The position numbers and the translations under genes were made by a program. Under the pieces are notes generated by a model. The model had not been told where the DNA came from and did no database searches. It saw only the letters and a list, made by a program, of their open reading frames with translations. From JABSQH01 sp039177505 (GTDB lineage: Bacteria > Actinomycetota > Acidimicrobiia > Acidimicrobiales > Ilumatobacteraceae), in contig JBCDFR010000002.1 of the NCBI GenBank assembly GCA_039177505.1, positions 103,435 to 167,434 of the forward strand: a DNA stretch of 64,000 nucleotides, written 5' to 3'. Positions 45,651-54,723 of this stretch are shown in pieces (the stretch's first letter is position 1; each line of letters begins with the position of its first letter).

Positions 45651-46913
45651 GTGAGCGATGCACCACACGTCGAAGTCGGTCCGTACGAGGCCGAGCGCGA
45701 CGCCGACGCCGTTGCCAGAATCTGGCGCGAGGTTCGCTGGATCGACGACCAAGAGACCCATCGCGCGGCGCTACGCAGATTTCTCGACGGCGCTCCAGTC
45801 GAGGTCGGCCGTGTCGACGGTTCGGCGGAATGCGCCGTCGCCCGCACGATGGGCGAGTACGACCTCGACACCACGCGCGTGTCGTTGTGCGCGATCACCG
45901 GTGTCACGACCAGCCACATCGGTCGCAAGCTCGGCCTCGCATCAACGCTCACTGCGCGAGCACTCCGTGCCGGCGCCGAGGACGGCGCGGCCATCTCGGC
46001 GCTCGGCATGTTCGAACAGGGCTTCTATGACCGGTTCGGATTCGGAACGGGCGCATATGCCTACGAGACGGTGTTCGACCCGAGTTCGCTGCGGCTCGAC
46101 CACGTGCCTTACCGCCGCCCCGAACGGCTCGGCGAGGACGATCTCGACGAGATGTACCGGGCGACGATCGGCCGGCGTCAACATCACGGGGCCGTGCGGC
46201 TCCACAGCGCCGAACAATTCGCTGCTGAATGGGGGTTTACCGACGACCGTGTCGCGCTCGGATACCGCGGGCCCGACGGAGCGGTCTCGCACTTCCTCAT
46301 CGGTTCGTTGAAAGACGAGTACGGCCCGTTCCGCGTGCGCTGCTTGATCGCCCGCGACGATGCTCAGCTGCTCGATCTGCTCCGCCTACTACGTGAGCTC
46401 GCCGACCAGTTCCACGCGGTCAAGATGGCAGAGCCCGCCGGTGTCCAGCTGCAGGCGTTGCTCGATCAACCGATGCGCCAGCGCAGTCGCACAAAGGATG
46501 CAGCGGCGGCCACCTCCGCCGACGCAATCGCTTGGTGGCAAGCGCGCATCCTGGACGTCGAGGCGTGTGCCGCCGGAGTGTGCTGGCCGGGTGACCCGGT
46601 CGAGTTCGTCGTCGACATCGACGACCCCATCGGCCAATTTCTTGATCCCACTGATGGGTGGTCCGGCGTGAGTGGCCGGTATCGCGTCCGTGTCGCCGAC
46701 CGATCGTCGATCGAGCCCGTCGGTGACACCGCCGACACCGAGGGCACGATGACGATGTACGCCGGCGTTGGTGCATGGACCCGTTTGTGGCTCGGCATCA
46801 ATTCGGCGAGCACACTGGCGCTCGGCGACGAGTTGCGGGCCTCGCCCGAGTTGCTCGGCGCACTCGATCACGCGATCCGACTGCCCCGCGCCGAACCCGG
46901 GATCTACTTCTGA
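45651..46913 (+). CDS. Eis-like GNAT acetyltransferase with SCP2-type C-terminal domain
   Basis: A ~420-residue protein matching the Eis layout: an N-terminal GNAT domain (GVTTSHIGRKLGLASTLTAR is the acetyl-CoA loop region, LGMFEQGFYDRFGFGTGAYA the following strand/helix). A second GNAT-like domain and a C-terminal sterol-carrier-like domain follow (TMTMYAGVGAWTRLWLG). It ends RAEPGIYF, where Eis needs its free C-terminal Phe carboxylate. Mycobacterial Eis acetylates aminoglycoside amines and some protein lysines; the substrate here is unknown. The start is GTG 45651 by homology; ATG 45600 is an alternative. Confidence 0.87.
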   Translation: MSDAPHVEVGPYEAERDADAVARIWREVRWIDDQETHRAALRRFLDGAPVEVGRVDGSAECAVARTMGEYDLDTTRVSLCAITGVTTSHIGRKLGLASTLTARALRAGAEDGAAISALGMFEQGFYDRFGFGTGAYAYETVFDPSSLRLDHVPYRRPERLGEDDLDEMYRATIGRRQHHGAVRLHSAEQFAAEWGFTDDRVALGYRGPDGAVSHFLIGSLKDEYGPFRVRCLIARDDAQLLDLLRLLRELADQFHAVKMAEPAGVQLQALLDQPMRQRSRTKDAAAATSADAIAWWQARILDVEACAAGVCWPGDPVEFVVDIDDPIGQFLDPTDGWSGVSGRYRVRVADRSSIEPVGDTADTEGTMTMYAGVGAWTRLWLGINSASTLALGDELRASPELLGALDHAIRLPRAEPGIYF

Positions 46914-46949
46914 CCGCTCGCGCCGGCACGTCGCACCGACCACCCAGCG

Positions 46950-48212
46950 CTACTCGGAGGACGCCTGGTCGGGACCCCACTGCTGCGCCCCGGGCCGCAC
47001 GGTTCGCAACTTGCCGTTGCGAACAGCACTCGCCGGACCGATCGCTTCGGCACCGAAACGATCACGGATCTCATCGACCGTTGACTCGCGCACCCCGGGT
47101 TCGGTGCCAGAGAGATCGTCGAAGCTCAGCTGCTGATGCACAGGACCGAGGTTCGACCCGACCACGCCGACCAGCCGAATTCCAGGCGTGGGATCGATCG
47201 GCTCGAGCAGCGGCATCAGCAACTCGGCGATGGTCGCGCCCTGGTCGATCGGTTCGGGTGCGGTCGTCTGGCGGGTGATCGTGCGGAACCCATCGGTGAA
47301 TCGCAGCTTCAGGGCGACCGTGCGTGCGCCGATCTCCTGGCGACGGAGTCGGCGAGCAACGGCATCGGACATACGCACCACCTCGGTTCTCAGTTCTTCG
47401 ATGGTCGCCAGATCTTCGGCGTAGGTCTCTTCGTGGCTGATCGACTTGATCGCCTGGTCGGGCTCGACCGGGCGGTCATCATGGCCGACTGCCAACTCGG
47501 TGAGGTGTCGTGCCTGCGTCTGGCCGAGCGATGCGGCGAGCGCCGGTGCACCGACGGTTGTCAGGTCGGCAACGGTGTAGATGCCGATCCGGTTGAGTTT
47601 GGCCAACGTCGCCGGCCCGACGCCCCAGAGCCGTTCGACGGCCAACGGGCCGAGATACGTCCGCTCCTCTCCCGCCACGATCTCGACGACGCCGGGACCG
47701 CGCTCGATCCCGTCCCGAGTGGCGCGTGGCTTGGCGTCGACCGAGGCCAGTTTGGCGAGAAACTTGTTCGGCGCGACACCCACCGAACACCCGAGCTGCA
47801 GTTCGTCGCGAATCGCAGTTCGCAAGGCACGGGCAATCGTCGGCCCGTCACCGAACAATTCGATCGAGCCGCTGACATCGAGGAACGCCTCGTCGAGCGA
47901 GAGCGGTTCGACCAGCGGCGTGTAGCGCTCGAAGATGTCGCGCACCTCACGAGACACCTCGGAGTAGTGGGCGTGATCCCCGGCCAGGAATACCGCATGG
48001 GGACACCGCCGCTTGGCGATCGACGAAGCGAGGGCCGAGTGCACGCCAAATCGACGCGCTTCGTACGACGCGGCGGCGACGACGCCGCGTGGACCGTCGC
48101 CGCCAACCACCACCGGCTTGCCGCGCAGCTCCGGACGACGCCGCAGTTCGACGGACACGTAGAACGCGTCCATGTCGGCATGCAAGATCGTCCGGTGACT
48201 CGGAGCGGCCAT
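46950..48212 (-). CDS. dinB: Y-family DNA polymerase IV
   Basis: A 420-residue translesion polymerase. The catalytic motifs are LHADMDAFYVSVELRRRP (Asp near 13) and EPLSLDEAFLDVSGS (Asp-Glu). The RVVGVGPATLAKL-type helix-hairpin-helix appears as LWGVGPATLAKLNRIGI. Near the C terminus HQQLSFDDLSG holds the QLSF sliding-clamp motif. The start is ATG 48212; the frame extends to 48842 but only as a shadow. It is divergent from a small membrane protein gene; I saw no SOS-type operator in the gap. It converges with the Eis-like gene. Confidence 0.95.
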   Translation of the reverse strand: MAAPSHRTILHADMDAFYVSVELRRRPELRGKPVVVGGDGPRGVVAAASYEARRFGVHSALASSIAKRRCPHAVFLAGDHAHYSEVSREVRDIFERYTPLVEPLSLDEAFLDVSGSIELFGDGPTIARALRTAIRDELQLGCSVGVAPNKFLAKLASVDAKPRATRDGIERGPGVVEIVAGEERTYLGPLAVERLWGVGPATLAKLNRIGIYTVADLTTVGAPALAASLGQTQARHLTELAVGHDDRPVEPDQAIKSISHEETYAEDLATIEELRTEVVRMSDAVARRLRRQEIGARTVALKLRFTDGFRTITRQTTAPEPIDQGATIAELLMPLLEPIDPTPGIRLVGVVGSNLGPVHQQLSFDDLSGTEPGVRESTVDEIRDRFGAEAIGPASAVRNGKLRTVRPGAQQWGPDQASSE

Positions 48213-48389
48213 GGCCCTTCGATTATTGCTCCGGCACCGCTGCCCGCACCGTCCGCCTACGCCAAGCCGCCGGTCGCCGAACCGAGCCCTCGAACTCTGA
48301 GAGCGGACACACGACCTCGGATGGGTACATGAGGGACGCTCATTCGCACCTGCACGAGGTCCGACAGCGTTCGGTACCCTCCGCTGTCG
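48213..48389. other. dinB / small membrane protein divergent gap
   Basis: A 177-bp gap that must hold two outward promoters. A TACCCT (48375-48380) nine bases before the ATG at 48390 could be a -10 for a leaderless transcript, but no -35 stands out. I saw no palindromic damage-response box for dinB and no other structure. Confidence 0.35.
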
Positions 48390-48689
48390 ATGTCCGACCC
48401 GTCGACCCCGGAAGAGGCCCGCCCGCTGTCGGCGATCCCCTCTGTTGGCACCCGGGTCGCAGCATTCGTTGCGATCCTTGTCGCTGGTCTCGCTGGCGGA
48501 CTGATCGGGTTCGCACTGGTCGACCTGCAGTGTGAAGGCGACTGCGGCGTCCCCCTCGGGCTCGGCCTGCTGGCCGGCTCCGTCGGTGCCGCGGCGGGCA
48601 TGGCGGTGGTCGCAGTCCTGGTGATGCGCGCCATCGGCGAATGGCGCGAGATCGAGGACCGGACCAATGCCGGACACGCGCCCCGCTGA
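48390..48689 (+). CDS. Small two-helix membrane protein, unknown function
   Basis: A 99-residue protein with two hydrophobic helices (about residues 22-44, VAAFVAILVAGLAGGLIGFA, and 54-80). Between them is a loop with two cysteines (LQCEGDCGVPLG), possibly a disulfide on the outer face. Both ends are hydrophilic and charged. No family is recognised. It overlaps the inositol monophosphatase start by 23 bp, so the two are co-transcribed. Confidence 0.7.
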   Translation: MSDPSTPEEARPLSAIPSVGTRVAAFVAILVAGLAGGLIGFALVDLQCEGDCGVPLGLGLLAGSVGAAAGMAVVAVLVMRAIGEWREIEDRTNAGHAPR

Positions 48690-49476
48690 GCTGCGCGAGC
48701 TCGCCTCGACGTTGGCCCGTCGGGCCGGCGAGCAAGCGCTCGCCGGGCGGCGCCGGCTGCCCGCGGGACAGGTCGTGCACGACACCAAGAGCTCAGCGAC
48801 CGACCCGGTCACCGAGTTCGACCGGGCGGCCGAGGAGCTCATCGTGTCGACACTGCGTCACGAACGAACCGCCGACGGCATCGTCGGCGAGGAAGGTTCC
48901 AACGTGGCGGGCACTACCGGCATCGATTGGCACATCGACCCGATCGACGGCACCGTAAACTTCGTGTATGGCCTGCCGACGTGGTCGGTGTCGGTCGCCG
49001 CATGCGATGCACGGGGCACCGTGGCTGGCGCCGTGTACGTGCCTGCGACGAACGAGCTATTCACCGCAGCTCGCGGCGAGGGGGCATCACTCAACGGCGA
49101 CCCGATCCAGGTGTCGACGGTCGAGCACCTCGACATGGCGCTGGTTGCGACGGGCTTCAATTACGACAGTGCGGAGCGGCAGCGCCAGGCGCGCCGCCTC
49201 ACCGAGCTGATCAGCCAGGTCCGCGACATCCGCCGCTTTGGCTCAGCGGCGCTCGACCTGTGCATGGTCGCGTGCGGTCGCGTCGACGCCTACTTCGAAG
49301 AGCACCTCCACAGCTGGGACCTCGCGGCGGGCAGTCTGATCGCCGTCGAAGCGGGCGCAATCGTCACCGGATTCAACGGTCAGCCGGCGATGTCTGGCGC
49401 TGTCGTCGCCGCCCCGGGTGCGCTGCATCCCCACCTGCGGGCGGCGATTTTGGCTGCCGAACAAGCACCCGAGTAG
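48667..49476 (+). CDS. Inositol monophosphatase family protein
   Basis: A 269-residue magnesium phosphatase with the family signatures: GIVGEEGSNVAG (metal-binding Glu pair, 75-76), IDPIDGTVNFVYGLP (DPIDGT 91-96) and the C-terminal HSWDLAAGSLIAVEAGA. Substrates may be myo-inositol-1-phosphate (for phosphatidylinositol and mannoside synthesis), histidinol phosphate or another sugar phosphate; the sequence does not decide. A PimB-like enzyme elsewhere in the window makes the inositol role reasonable. The ATG is at 48667, inside the end of the membrane protein gene. Confidence 0.92.
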   Translation: MPDTRPAELRELASTLARRAGEQALAGRRRLPAGQVVHDTKSSATDPVTEFDRAAEELIVSTLRHERTADGIVGEEGSNVAGTTGIDWHIDPIDGTVNFVYGLPTWSVSVAACDARGTVAGAVYVPATNELFTAARGEGASLNGDPIQVSTVEHLDMALVATGFNYDSAERQRQARRLTELISQVRDIRRFGSAALDLCMVACGRVDAYFEEHLHSWDLAAGSLIAVEAGAIVTGFNGQPAMSGAVVAAPGALHPHLRAAILAAEQAPE

Positions 49477-49567
49477 CAGTGGGCGCTCCCCTTCGTGGGG
49501 TCCTCCCGCCTCGTTTCCAGACGGTCGCGGCGGCCATGCTCGTCAACCGCGACGACTTTGCGGCATC

Positions 49568-50257
49568 ATGGGGCCCGTGGGTACGCGCATCCTGGCCGTC
49601 GAAGACGACGAACGGATCCGTTCGGCCGTCAAGCTCGCCTTGGAAGACGAGGGCTGGGTGGTCGACGAGGCCGAGAGCGGCGAGGCCGCGATCGACATGT
49701 TCCAGCGCAGCTCACCCGACGTCGTTCTGATCGACATCATGCTTCCGGGCATCGACGGTTTTGAACTCTGCCGCACGCTGCGTCGCACCAGCGACGTCCC
49801 CGTCGTGATGGTCACCGCCCGAAACGACACCCACGACGTGGTCGCAGGGCTCGAAGCCGGCGCCGACGACTACTTGACCAAACCCTTCGCTCCGAAGGAG
49901 CTCTCGGCACGGATTCGTGCGCTGTTGCGCCGAATTCGCCCGACGGCCCCCGGCCACCAGCGACTGGTCTTCGGCGACCTCGAGTTGATCCCCGACGAGG
50001 GCAAGGTGCTGCGCGAAGGCGACGAAGTGCATCTCACCAAGACCGAGTTCCGTCTCCTGTGCGAACTGGCCGAAAGCCCTGGCAAGGTGCTCAGCCGGGA
50101 AGCGCTGCTCGACAAGGTGTGGGGCTACGACTACTTCGGCGATGGCCGGCTGGTCGATGTGCACGTCCGCCGCCTGCGCACCAAGGTCGAGGCCGACCCC
50201 GCCAACCCGCGCCATGTCGTCACCGTGCGCGGACTCGGATACCGGCTACAGACGTGA
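49568..50257 (+). CDS. mtrA: OmpR-family response regulator, MtrA-like
   Basis: A 229-residue regulator. The receiver domain has ILAVEDDERIRSAV (acidic pocket) and phosphoacceptor Asp56 in VVLIDIMLPGIDGFE. The lysine switch is in DDYLTKPFAPKEL. The winged helix is at ~135-229 (HLTKTEFRLLCELAESPGKV, then VWGYDYFGDGRLVDVHVRRL). The following kinase and GerMN lipoprotein make the mycobacterial mtrA-mtrB-lpqB order. The start may be ATG 49568 or GTG 49577. It is coupled to the kinase gene by GTGA. MtrA links cell division, envelope and cell cycle in relatives. Confidence 0.85.
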   Translation: MGPVGTRILAVEDDERIRSAVKLALEDEGWVVDEAESGEAAIDMFQRSSPDVVLIDIMLPGIDGFELCRTLRRTSDVPVVMVTARNDTHDVVAGLEAGADDYLTKPFAPKELSARIRALLRRIRPTAPGHQRLVFGDLELIPDEGKVLREGDEVHLTKTEFRLLCELAESPGKVLSREALLDKVWGYDYFGDGRLVDVHVRRLRTKVEADPANPRHVVTVRGLGYRLQT

Positions 50258-51741
50258 CCGACCGCGGCTGGCTCCGTCCGCTTCAGTCGCGACCAGCTGC
50301 GATCGGACTCCGTCGACGTATTCTGCTCATCTTCACGTTCGGCTCGATCACGCTCGCGCTGTTCTTGGCCTTCGTCACCTACGGCTTGGCCCGCCAGAAC
50401 CTCATCGACGAGCGTGTCGACACCGCCATCACGACCAGTCAACGGAATGCCTTGGGCGTCGAGCGAGATCTGCAATCGAACCCGCCCACGGCCGAGTCCG
50501 CACAGAACTCCCTCAACCGGATCGGCGTCCAGAACTACCTCATCTGGTACCGCGATAGCTGGGCTGGCGGCTCCTCGACCTTCTTCGACGATGCGCTTCC
50601 TCCCGGCCTGGTCGAGCGGGTGATCGATCAGGGAACGTCAGCAGAGCAGGTCGCCGATCTCGGCGACACGCTGAGCGTGGTCGTCGGCTGGGACATTCCG
50701 GGGATCGGCGCCTACTTCGAGGCGTTCAGCCTCGACGAAGCCGACTCGACGCTCAGCAGCGTTCGCCTGTCGCTGCTGCTCGCGTCGCTGATCACCGTCG
50801 GTTTGGGAGTCCTCGTCGGCACCTTCGCCGCTCGCCGTGCAGTTCGACCGCTGGCCACCGCTGCCCAGGCCGCGTCCGCGGTCGCCGGGGGTCGCCTCGA
50901 CACGCGCATGGAGAGCACCGAAGACCCCGACCTGCGGGTGCTCACCGAGTCGTTCAACGGCATGGCCGAGGCACTGCAGCAGCGCCTCGAAAAAGATGCC
51001 CGGTTTGCCTCCGATGTGAGCCACGAGCTGCGCTCGCCGTTGATGACGTTGTCGGCCTCGATCGAGGTGATGGAAGCACGCCGCGACGACCTCCCTGAAC
51101 GCTCCCAAGCGGCGCTCGACCTGTTGGCGAGCGACGTGACCCGTTTCCAGGGACTCGTCGAGGATCTGTTGGAGATCTCCAGGTTCGACGCCGGCGCGAT
51201 CCGCCTCCACCTCGAAGAGTTGCTCGCTGCCGAGTTCGTTCGCCAGGCGGTCGCCGTCAGTTCGGTACCGGACACGCCGGTCACGGTGTCGGACCGCGCC
51301 GAGCGCGCCTTGATCCGTGGCGACCGGCGGCGCTTAGCCAGGGTGATCGCGAACCTGATCGACAACGCGCGAGCGTATGGCGGTGGCGAACCAGAGGTGT
51401 CGATCACCGTGGTCGAGCCCGAGACAGAACCGCTCGCCCACATCTTGATCGCTGTCGAAGATCACGGTCCCGGTGTCGCCGAGGACGAGCGCGATCTCGT
51501 GTTCGAGCGGTTCGCGCGCGGTGGCGGTGCCGGCCGCCGCACCGGCAGCGAAGGTGCTGGTCTCGGACTATCGCTCGTCGACGAGCACGTTCGCATGCAC
51601 GGCGGCACTGTGTGGGTCGAGGACCGGCTCGACGGCGATGAGGGCGCGCGATTCGTGATCAAGCTGATGGCGATCGACCTCGACGACGAGATCGACCCCG
51701 CCGATGCCGGCGAGGTCGTACTGGCTCAGGAGACCCCGTGA
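50254..51741 (+). CDS. mtrB: Sensor histidine kinase, MtrB-like
   Basis: A 495-residue membrane kinase. The first helix is at ~23-44 (ILLIFTFGSITLALFLAFVT). An extracytoplasmic sensor domain (~45-165) is followed by a second helix (~175-195) and a HAMP linker (RRAVRPLATAAQAASAVAGG). The phosphoacceptor is His257 (FASDVSHELRSPLMTL). The ATPase domain includes NLIDNARAYGGGEP, GPGVAEDERDLVFERFARGG and GAGLGLSLVDEHV. It partners the response regulator. The short C-terminal tail is acidic. Confidence 0.87.
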   Translation: MTDRGWLRPLQSRPAAIGLRRRILLIFTFGSITLALFLAFVTYGLARQNLIDERVDTAITTSQRNALGVERDLQSNPPTAESAQNSLNRIGVQNYLIWYRDSWAGGSSTFFDDALPPGLVERVIDQGTSAEQVADLGDTLSVVVGWDIPGIGAYFEAFSLDEADSTLSSVRLSLLLASLITVGLGVLVGTFAARRAVRPLATAAQAASAVAGGRLDTRMESTEDPDLRVLTESFNGMAEALQQRLEKDARFASDVSHELRSPLMTLSASIEVMEARRDDLPERSQAALDLLASDVTRFQGLVEDLLEISRFDAGAIRLHLEELLAAEFVRQAVAVSSVPDTPVTVSDRAERALIRGDRRRLARVIANLIDNARAYGGGEPEVSITVVEPETEPLAHILIAVEDHGPGVAEDERDLVFERFARGGGAGRRTGSEGAGLGLSLVDEHVRMHGGTVWVEDRLDGDEGARFVIKLMAIDLDDEIDPADAGEVVLAQETP

Positions 51742-52391
51742 CGAACCGTGCGCACGAGCGACCGGCGCGCGGTCGCAGAGTTGTCGCCGCCCTCCGGGCA
51801 ATGACGGCGACCGTGTTTCCACTGTTGGTCGCCGGCTGTGGCATTCCCACCGAAAACAGTCCTCGCGAGCTCCCAACCGCTCAGGCGGACGTCTTCGGGC
51901 GCGTCCAGAGCGGTGACGAAGCAGCCGGCTCGAATCGGATCTTTTTGCTCGCTCCCGCCGATGCCGACGAAGCGGAGCGACTGCGTTCGGTCTCGCGCGA
52001 TGTCGAGGCAGAGCCCGGCGCCCTACTGCGCTCCCTGTTCGCCGGACCCAATACCGAGGAGAGCGACTCGGGGATCGACACCGCCCTCCCCGTAGATCTG
52101 GAGCTGCTGACCACACCGCGTTCGTTTGGGCAGGTGCTCACCGTCAACGTCAGCGACGCATTCGGCGAACTCACGCCAGACGCGCTGCGCTTTGCCGTCG
52201 CCCAGATCGTGACCACGGCGACCGACATCGATGGTGTCGGCGCGGTCACGATTCAGGTCGACGGACAGGATCGCGTGTGGCCGATCGGAAACCAGGAACT
52301 GGTGGACCGTCCGCTGACCCCATACGACTACCCCGGTTTCGTCGAGTCGACCCAGCCCGCGTTCCCCTCGCTGCCAAGCGATATCAACTAG
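51738..52391 (+). CDS. GerMN-domain lipoprotein, LpqB-like but short
   Basis: A 217-residue predicted lipoprotein. The signal peptide ends in a lipobox LLVAGC (Cys34), and the mature part is a GerMN-type domain (residues ~50-205, VLTVNVSDAFGELTPDALRF then AQIVTTATDIDGVGAVTIQV). Mycobacterial LpqB, in the same place after mtrB, has GerMN plus a large beta-propeller (~580 residues total). Here the propeller is absent. LpqB modulates MtrAB signalling, so a similar role is inferred. The GTG start overlaps the kinase stop. Confidence 0.8.
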   Translation: MTNRAHERPARGRRVVAALRAMTATVFPLLVAGCGIPTENSPRELPTAQADVFGRVQSGDEAAGSNRIFLLAPADADEAERLRSVSRDVEAEPGALLRSLFAGPNTEESDSGIDTALPVDLELLTTPRSFGQVLTVNVSDAFGELTPDALRFAVAQIVTTATDIDGVGAVTIQVDGQDRVWPIGNQELVDRPLTPYDYPGFVESTQPAFPSLPSDIN

Positions 52392-52420
52392 CGACCGACG
52401 CCCAGTCCGCAGCGCAACAG

Positions 52421-52648
52421 CTATGCGGTCGCGACGGCGAGGTGCGCAGGAGCACCGAAGACCACCACGCGCACGCTCGGGAACCGAGCGGTCCTGGTCT
52501 GGGTGTCGATGTGTAGATCATGGAGACCAGCGAGAGCGAAGAAGTCGGACAGGACCTCGATGTCCCCGTGCACGAACGCTGCTCGTACCGCGTCGGCGGC
52601 GGCTTGCCCGACTCGTCGCTCGCGAGCCGCCTCGAGCTCGCTTCCCAT
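52421..52648 (-). CDS. Possible small protein, unknown function
   Basis: A 75-residue frame from ATG 52648, the only plausible gene in the 380-bp stretch between the LpqB-like gene and the next. It starts MGSELEAARERRVGQAAADA and ends VVVFGAPAHLAVATA. The amino acid mix looks natural (a helix, then short strands), and third codon positions are fairly GC-rich. A GGAG lies 13 bases upstream, somewhat far. No homology is recognised. Confidence 0.45.
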   Translation of the reverse strand: MGSELEAARERRVGQAAADAVRAAFVHGDIEVLSDFFALAGLHDLHIDTQTRTARFPSVRVVVFGAPAHLAVATA

Positions 52649-52772
52649 GTCCGCAACGGTACTCCTCGCCACGAACCCGTCTGTCGAGCCGCTGCGGGAC
52701 GCGCCCCTTGGACAACCACACTGACGGGCGCTGCGGTTGGGATGAGCGTGTGGACGCGCTAGGAATCTGCCC

Positions 52773-53144
52773 ATGGCGTGGGACAGCAGCCGACCGGTGC
52801 CGTGGCAACGGCTGATGCGCGAGTGGGTGATCTACGCCCTGATCATGGTGGCGGTCTTCCTCGTGTTCTTCCGCGACGCCAATGTGATCGGAGCGATCGT
52901 CGGCGTGTTGATCAGCGGCCCGCTGTATCTCGCGCTCGGTACGGTGCTCGCCAAGTTCGGCTACCAACGCAAGACGTTCCGCGAAGCCCGCACCGAGCGT
53001 CAGGAGCAGCTCGCTGAGCGCGACGCTGCATCGACGAGCAGCGGATCGACCGCCCATTCCAGTGAGCGGCCGAAGCCGCCACCGACACGACGCACCCAGC
53101 AGGGCTCCAACCGGCCACGCTCATCGAGCAAACGCAAACGCTGA
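52773..53144 (+). CDS. Small membrane protein with basic tail, unknown function
   Basis: A 123-residue protein with two membrane helices (about 18-34, REWVIYALIMVAVFLVFF, and 38-60, VIGAIVGVLISGPLYLALG). A charged linker follows, then a disordered Ser/Pro/Arg/Lys tail ending SSSKRKR. Resembles small DUF-type membrane proteins of actinobacteria, but I cannot name a family. It lies 16 bp ahead of glpK, same strand, so it may share a transcript. Confidence 0.7.
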   Translation: MAWDSSRPVPWQRLMREWVIYALIMVAVFLVFFRDANVIGAIVGVLISGPLYLALGTVLAKFGYQRKTFREARTERQEQLAERDAASTSSGSTAHSSERPKPPPTRRTQQGSNRPRSSSKRKR

Positions 53145-53160
53145 GCTAGCGTCGCCCGGC

Positions 53161-54669
53161 GTGAGCTCAAGCGCCGAACCAGTCGTCGTGGTGATCGATG
53201 CCGGCACCACCGGTGTCCGCAGCCGAATAATCGGCGCCGACGGAATCGGCGGTGTCGCCGCGTACCGCGAGTTCACCCAGCACTACCCACAGCCCGGGTG
53301 GGTCGAGCACGACGTGGATGAGATCTGGAACGCGGTGGTTGCCACCCTGGCCGATGTCGCCAGCGAGATCGACGATCGACCCATCGCTGCCATCGGGATC
53401 ACCAACCAACGCGAGACCGCCGTTGCCTGGAGTCGATCGACCGGTGTTCCTCACGGCACCGCGATCGTGTGGCAGGACCGCCGCACGGCCGAGCGATGTG
53501 ACCAGCTCCAGGCGGCCGGTCATTTGCCGCTCGTGCGCGAGCGCACCGGCCTCGTGCTCGATCCGTACTTCACAGGAACCAAGTACGAGTGGTTGCTGCG
53601 CGAGCGCAACGTCAAGGTCGACGACGATCTCGCCCTGGGGACCATCGACTCCTGGTTGATCTGGAAGCTCACCGGCGGTCGTGCGAACGCCGGCGCGGTC
53701 CACGCCACCGACGTCACCAATGCCAGCCGCACCATGTTGCTCGACATCAGATCGCTCCAGTGGGACGCCGATCTCTGCAACCTGCTGGGCGTCCCCATCG
53801 CTGCACTGCCCGACGTGCGGCCATCGAGCGGCAGGTTCGGGACGACAACCGGCGTCGACGGGTTTCCGGACGGCATTCCGATCAGCGGCGTCGCAGGCGA
53901 TCAACAGGCAGCGCTGTTCGGGCAGGCATGCGTCGAACCCGGCATGGCTAAGAACACCTACGGCACCGGATCCTTCGTGCTGCTCAATGTCGGGGCCGAC
54001 TGCCCGCCGCCGACCGAGGGCATGCTCACCACCATTGCCTGGACACTGTCGGACGGCACCACCGCGTACGCCCTCGAAGGAGCGATCTTCGTGACCGGCG
54101 CGGCGATCCAGTGGCTACGCGACGGACTCCAGATCATCGACGACGCGGCCGAGACCGGTCCCCTCGCCGAGTCGATCGACGACACCGGTGGCGTCTACGT
54201 CGTTCCGGCCTTCACCGGGCTCGGTTCGCCGTGGTGGGACCCGTACGCACGCGGGACGATCGTCGGGATCACCCGCGGCACCGGTTGCGCCGAGTTGGCC
54301 CGGGCCACTGTGGAATCGATGGTGTACCAAACCCGAGACGTCGTCGACGCCATGGTCGATGCCAGTGGAACCGCCATCACCGACCTGCGCGTCGATGGCG
54401 GCGCGTCGGTGATGGACCTGCTGTGCCAGCTGCAGGCCGACCAGCTGGGGGTCACGGTCAGGCGGCCGGTGGACAATGAGACGACGTCACTCGGCGCAGG
54501 TTTCCTTGCAGGGCTCGCCGAGGGCGTGTGGTCGTCGACCGCCGAGGTCGGCGCAACATGGTCCCTGCAAGCGGAGTTCTCCCCTGCCGCCGACCGTACC
54601 CCCGCCCACGCCGCCCACGCTCAGTGGCTCCGCGCCCTCGATCGCTCCCGCGGCTGGGCCCGCCCCTGA
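53161..54669 (+). CDS. glpK: Glycerol kinase
   Basis: A 502-residue FGGY kinase. The N-terminal phosphate loop is VVVIDAGTTGVRSRII. The glycerol site lies in AIGITNQRETAVAWSRSTG and IVWQDRRTAERCDQLQ, with SGVAGDQQAALFGQACVEPG and the adenosine motif later. It makes sn-glycerol-3-phosphate. The usual D-Q-G-T-T of GlpK reads D-A-G-T-T here. The GTG start is 16 bp after the small membrane protein gene. The stop codon TGA is also the first three bases of a hairpin repeat element. Confidence 0.93.
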   Translation: MSSSAEPVVVVIDAGTTGVRSRIIGADGIGGVAAYREFTQHYPQPGWVEHDVDEIWNAVVATLADVASEIDDRPIAAIGITNQRETAVAWSRSTGVPHGTAIVWQDRRTAERCDQLQAAGHLPLVRERTGLVLDPYFTGTKYEWLLRERNVKVDDDLALGTIDSWLIWKLTGGRANAGAVHATDVTNASRTMLLDIRSLQWDADLCNLLGVPIAALPDVRPSSGRFGTTTGVDGFPDGIPISGVAGDQQAALFGQACVEPGMAKNTYGTGSFVLLNVGADCPPPTEGMLTTIAWTLSDGTTAYALEGAIFVTGAAIQWLRDGLQIIDDAAETGPLAESIDDTGGVYVVPAFTGLGSPWWDPYARGTIVGITRGTGCAELARATVESMVYQTRDVVDAMVDASGTAITDLRVDGGASVMDLLCQLQADQLGVTVRRPVDNETTSLGAGFLAGLAEGVWSSTAEVGATWSLQAEFSPAADRTPAHAAHAQWLRALDRSRGWARP

Positions 54670-54719
54670 CCGAAAAACCGGGGATTCCGTGCGTGTTTTG
54701 CACGTCTCCGCGAACAGAA
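54667..54719 (+). repeat. Hairpin repeat element, copy A
   Basis: A 53-bp element whose first three bases are the glpK stop codon. It is nearly identical to a 52-bp element in inverted orientation at 57758-57809. The left part (TGACCGAAA...CCGTGCG) matches copy B in 25 of 27 positions. The right 20 bases (GCACGTCTCC then GCGAACAGAA) match exactly. Arms CGTGC and GCACG form a hairpin around a variable loop (about seven bases here). It lies between convergent glpK and the lipoprotein gene, so a shared terminator or REP-like repeat is likely. Confidence 0.75.
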
Positions 54720-54723
54720 AGCG

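Noticed and set aside
48213..48389. SOS operator for dinB
   Set aside because: Scattered CGAAC words exist, but no paired palindrome of the usual LexA form.
49483..49502. CCCC-TTCGT-GGGG hairpin after the inositol monophosphatase gene
   Set aside because: Stem of four base pairs without a T-run; too weak to call a terminator.
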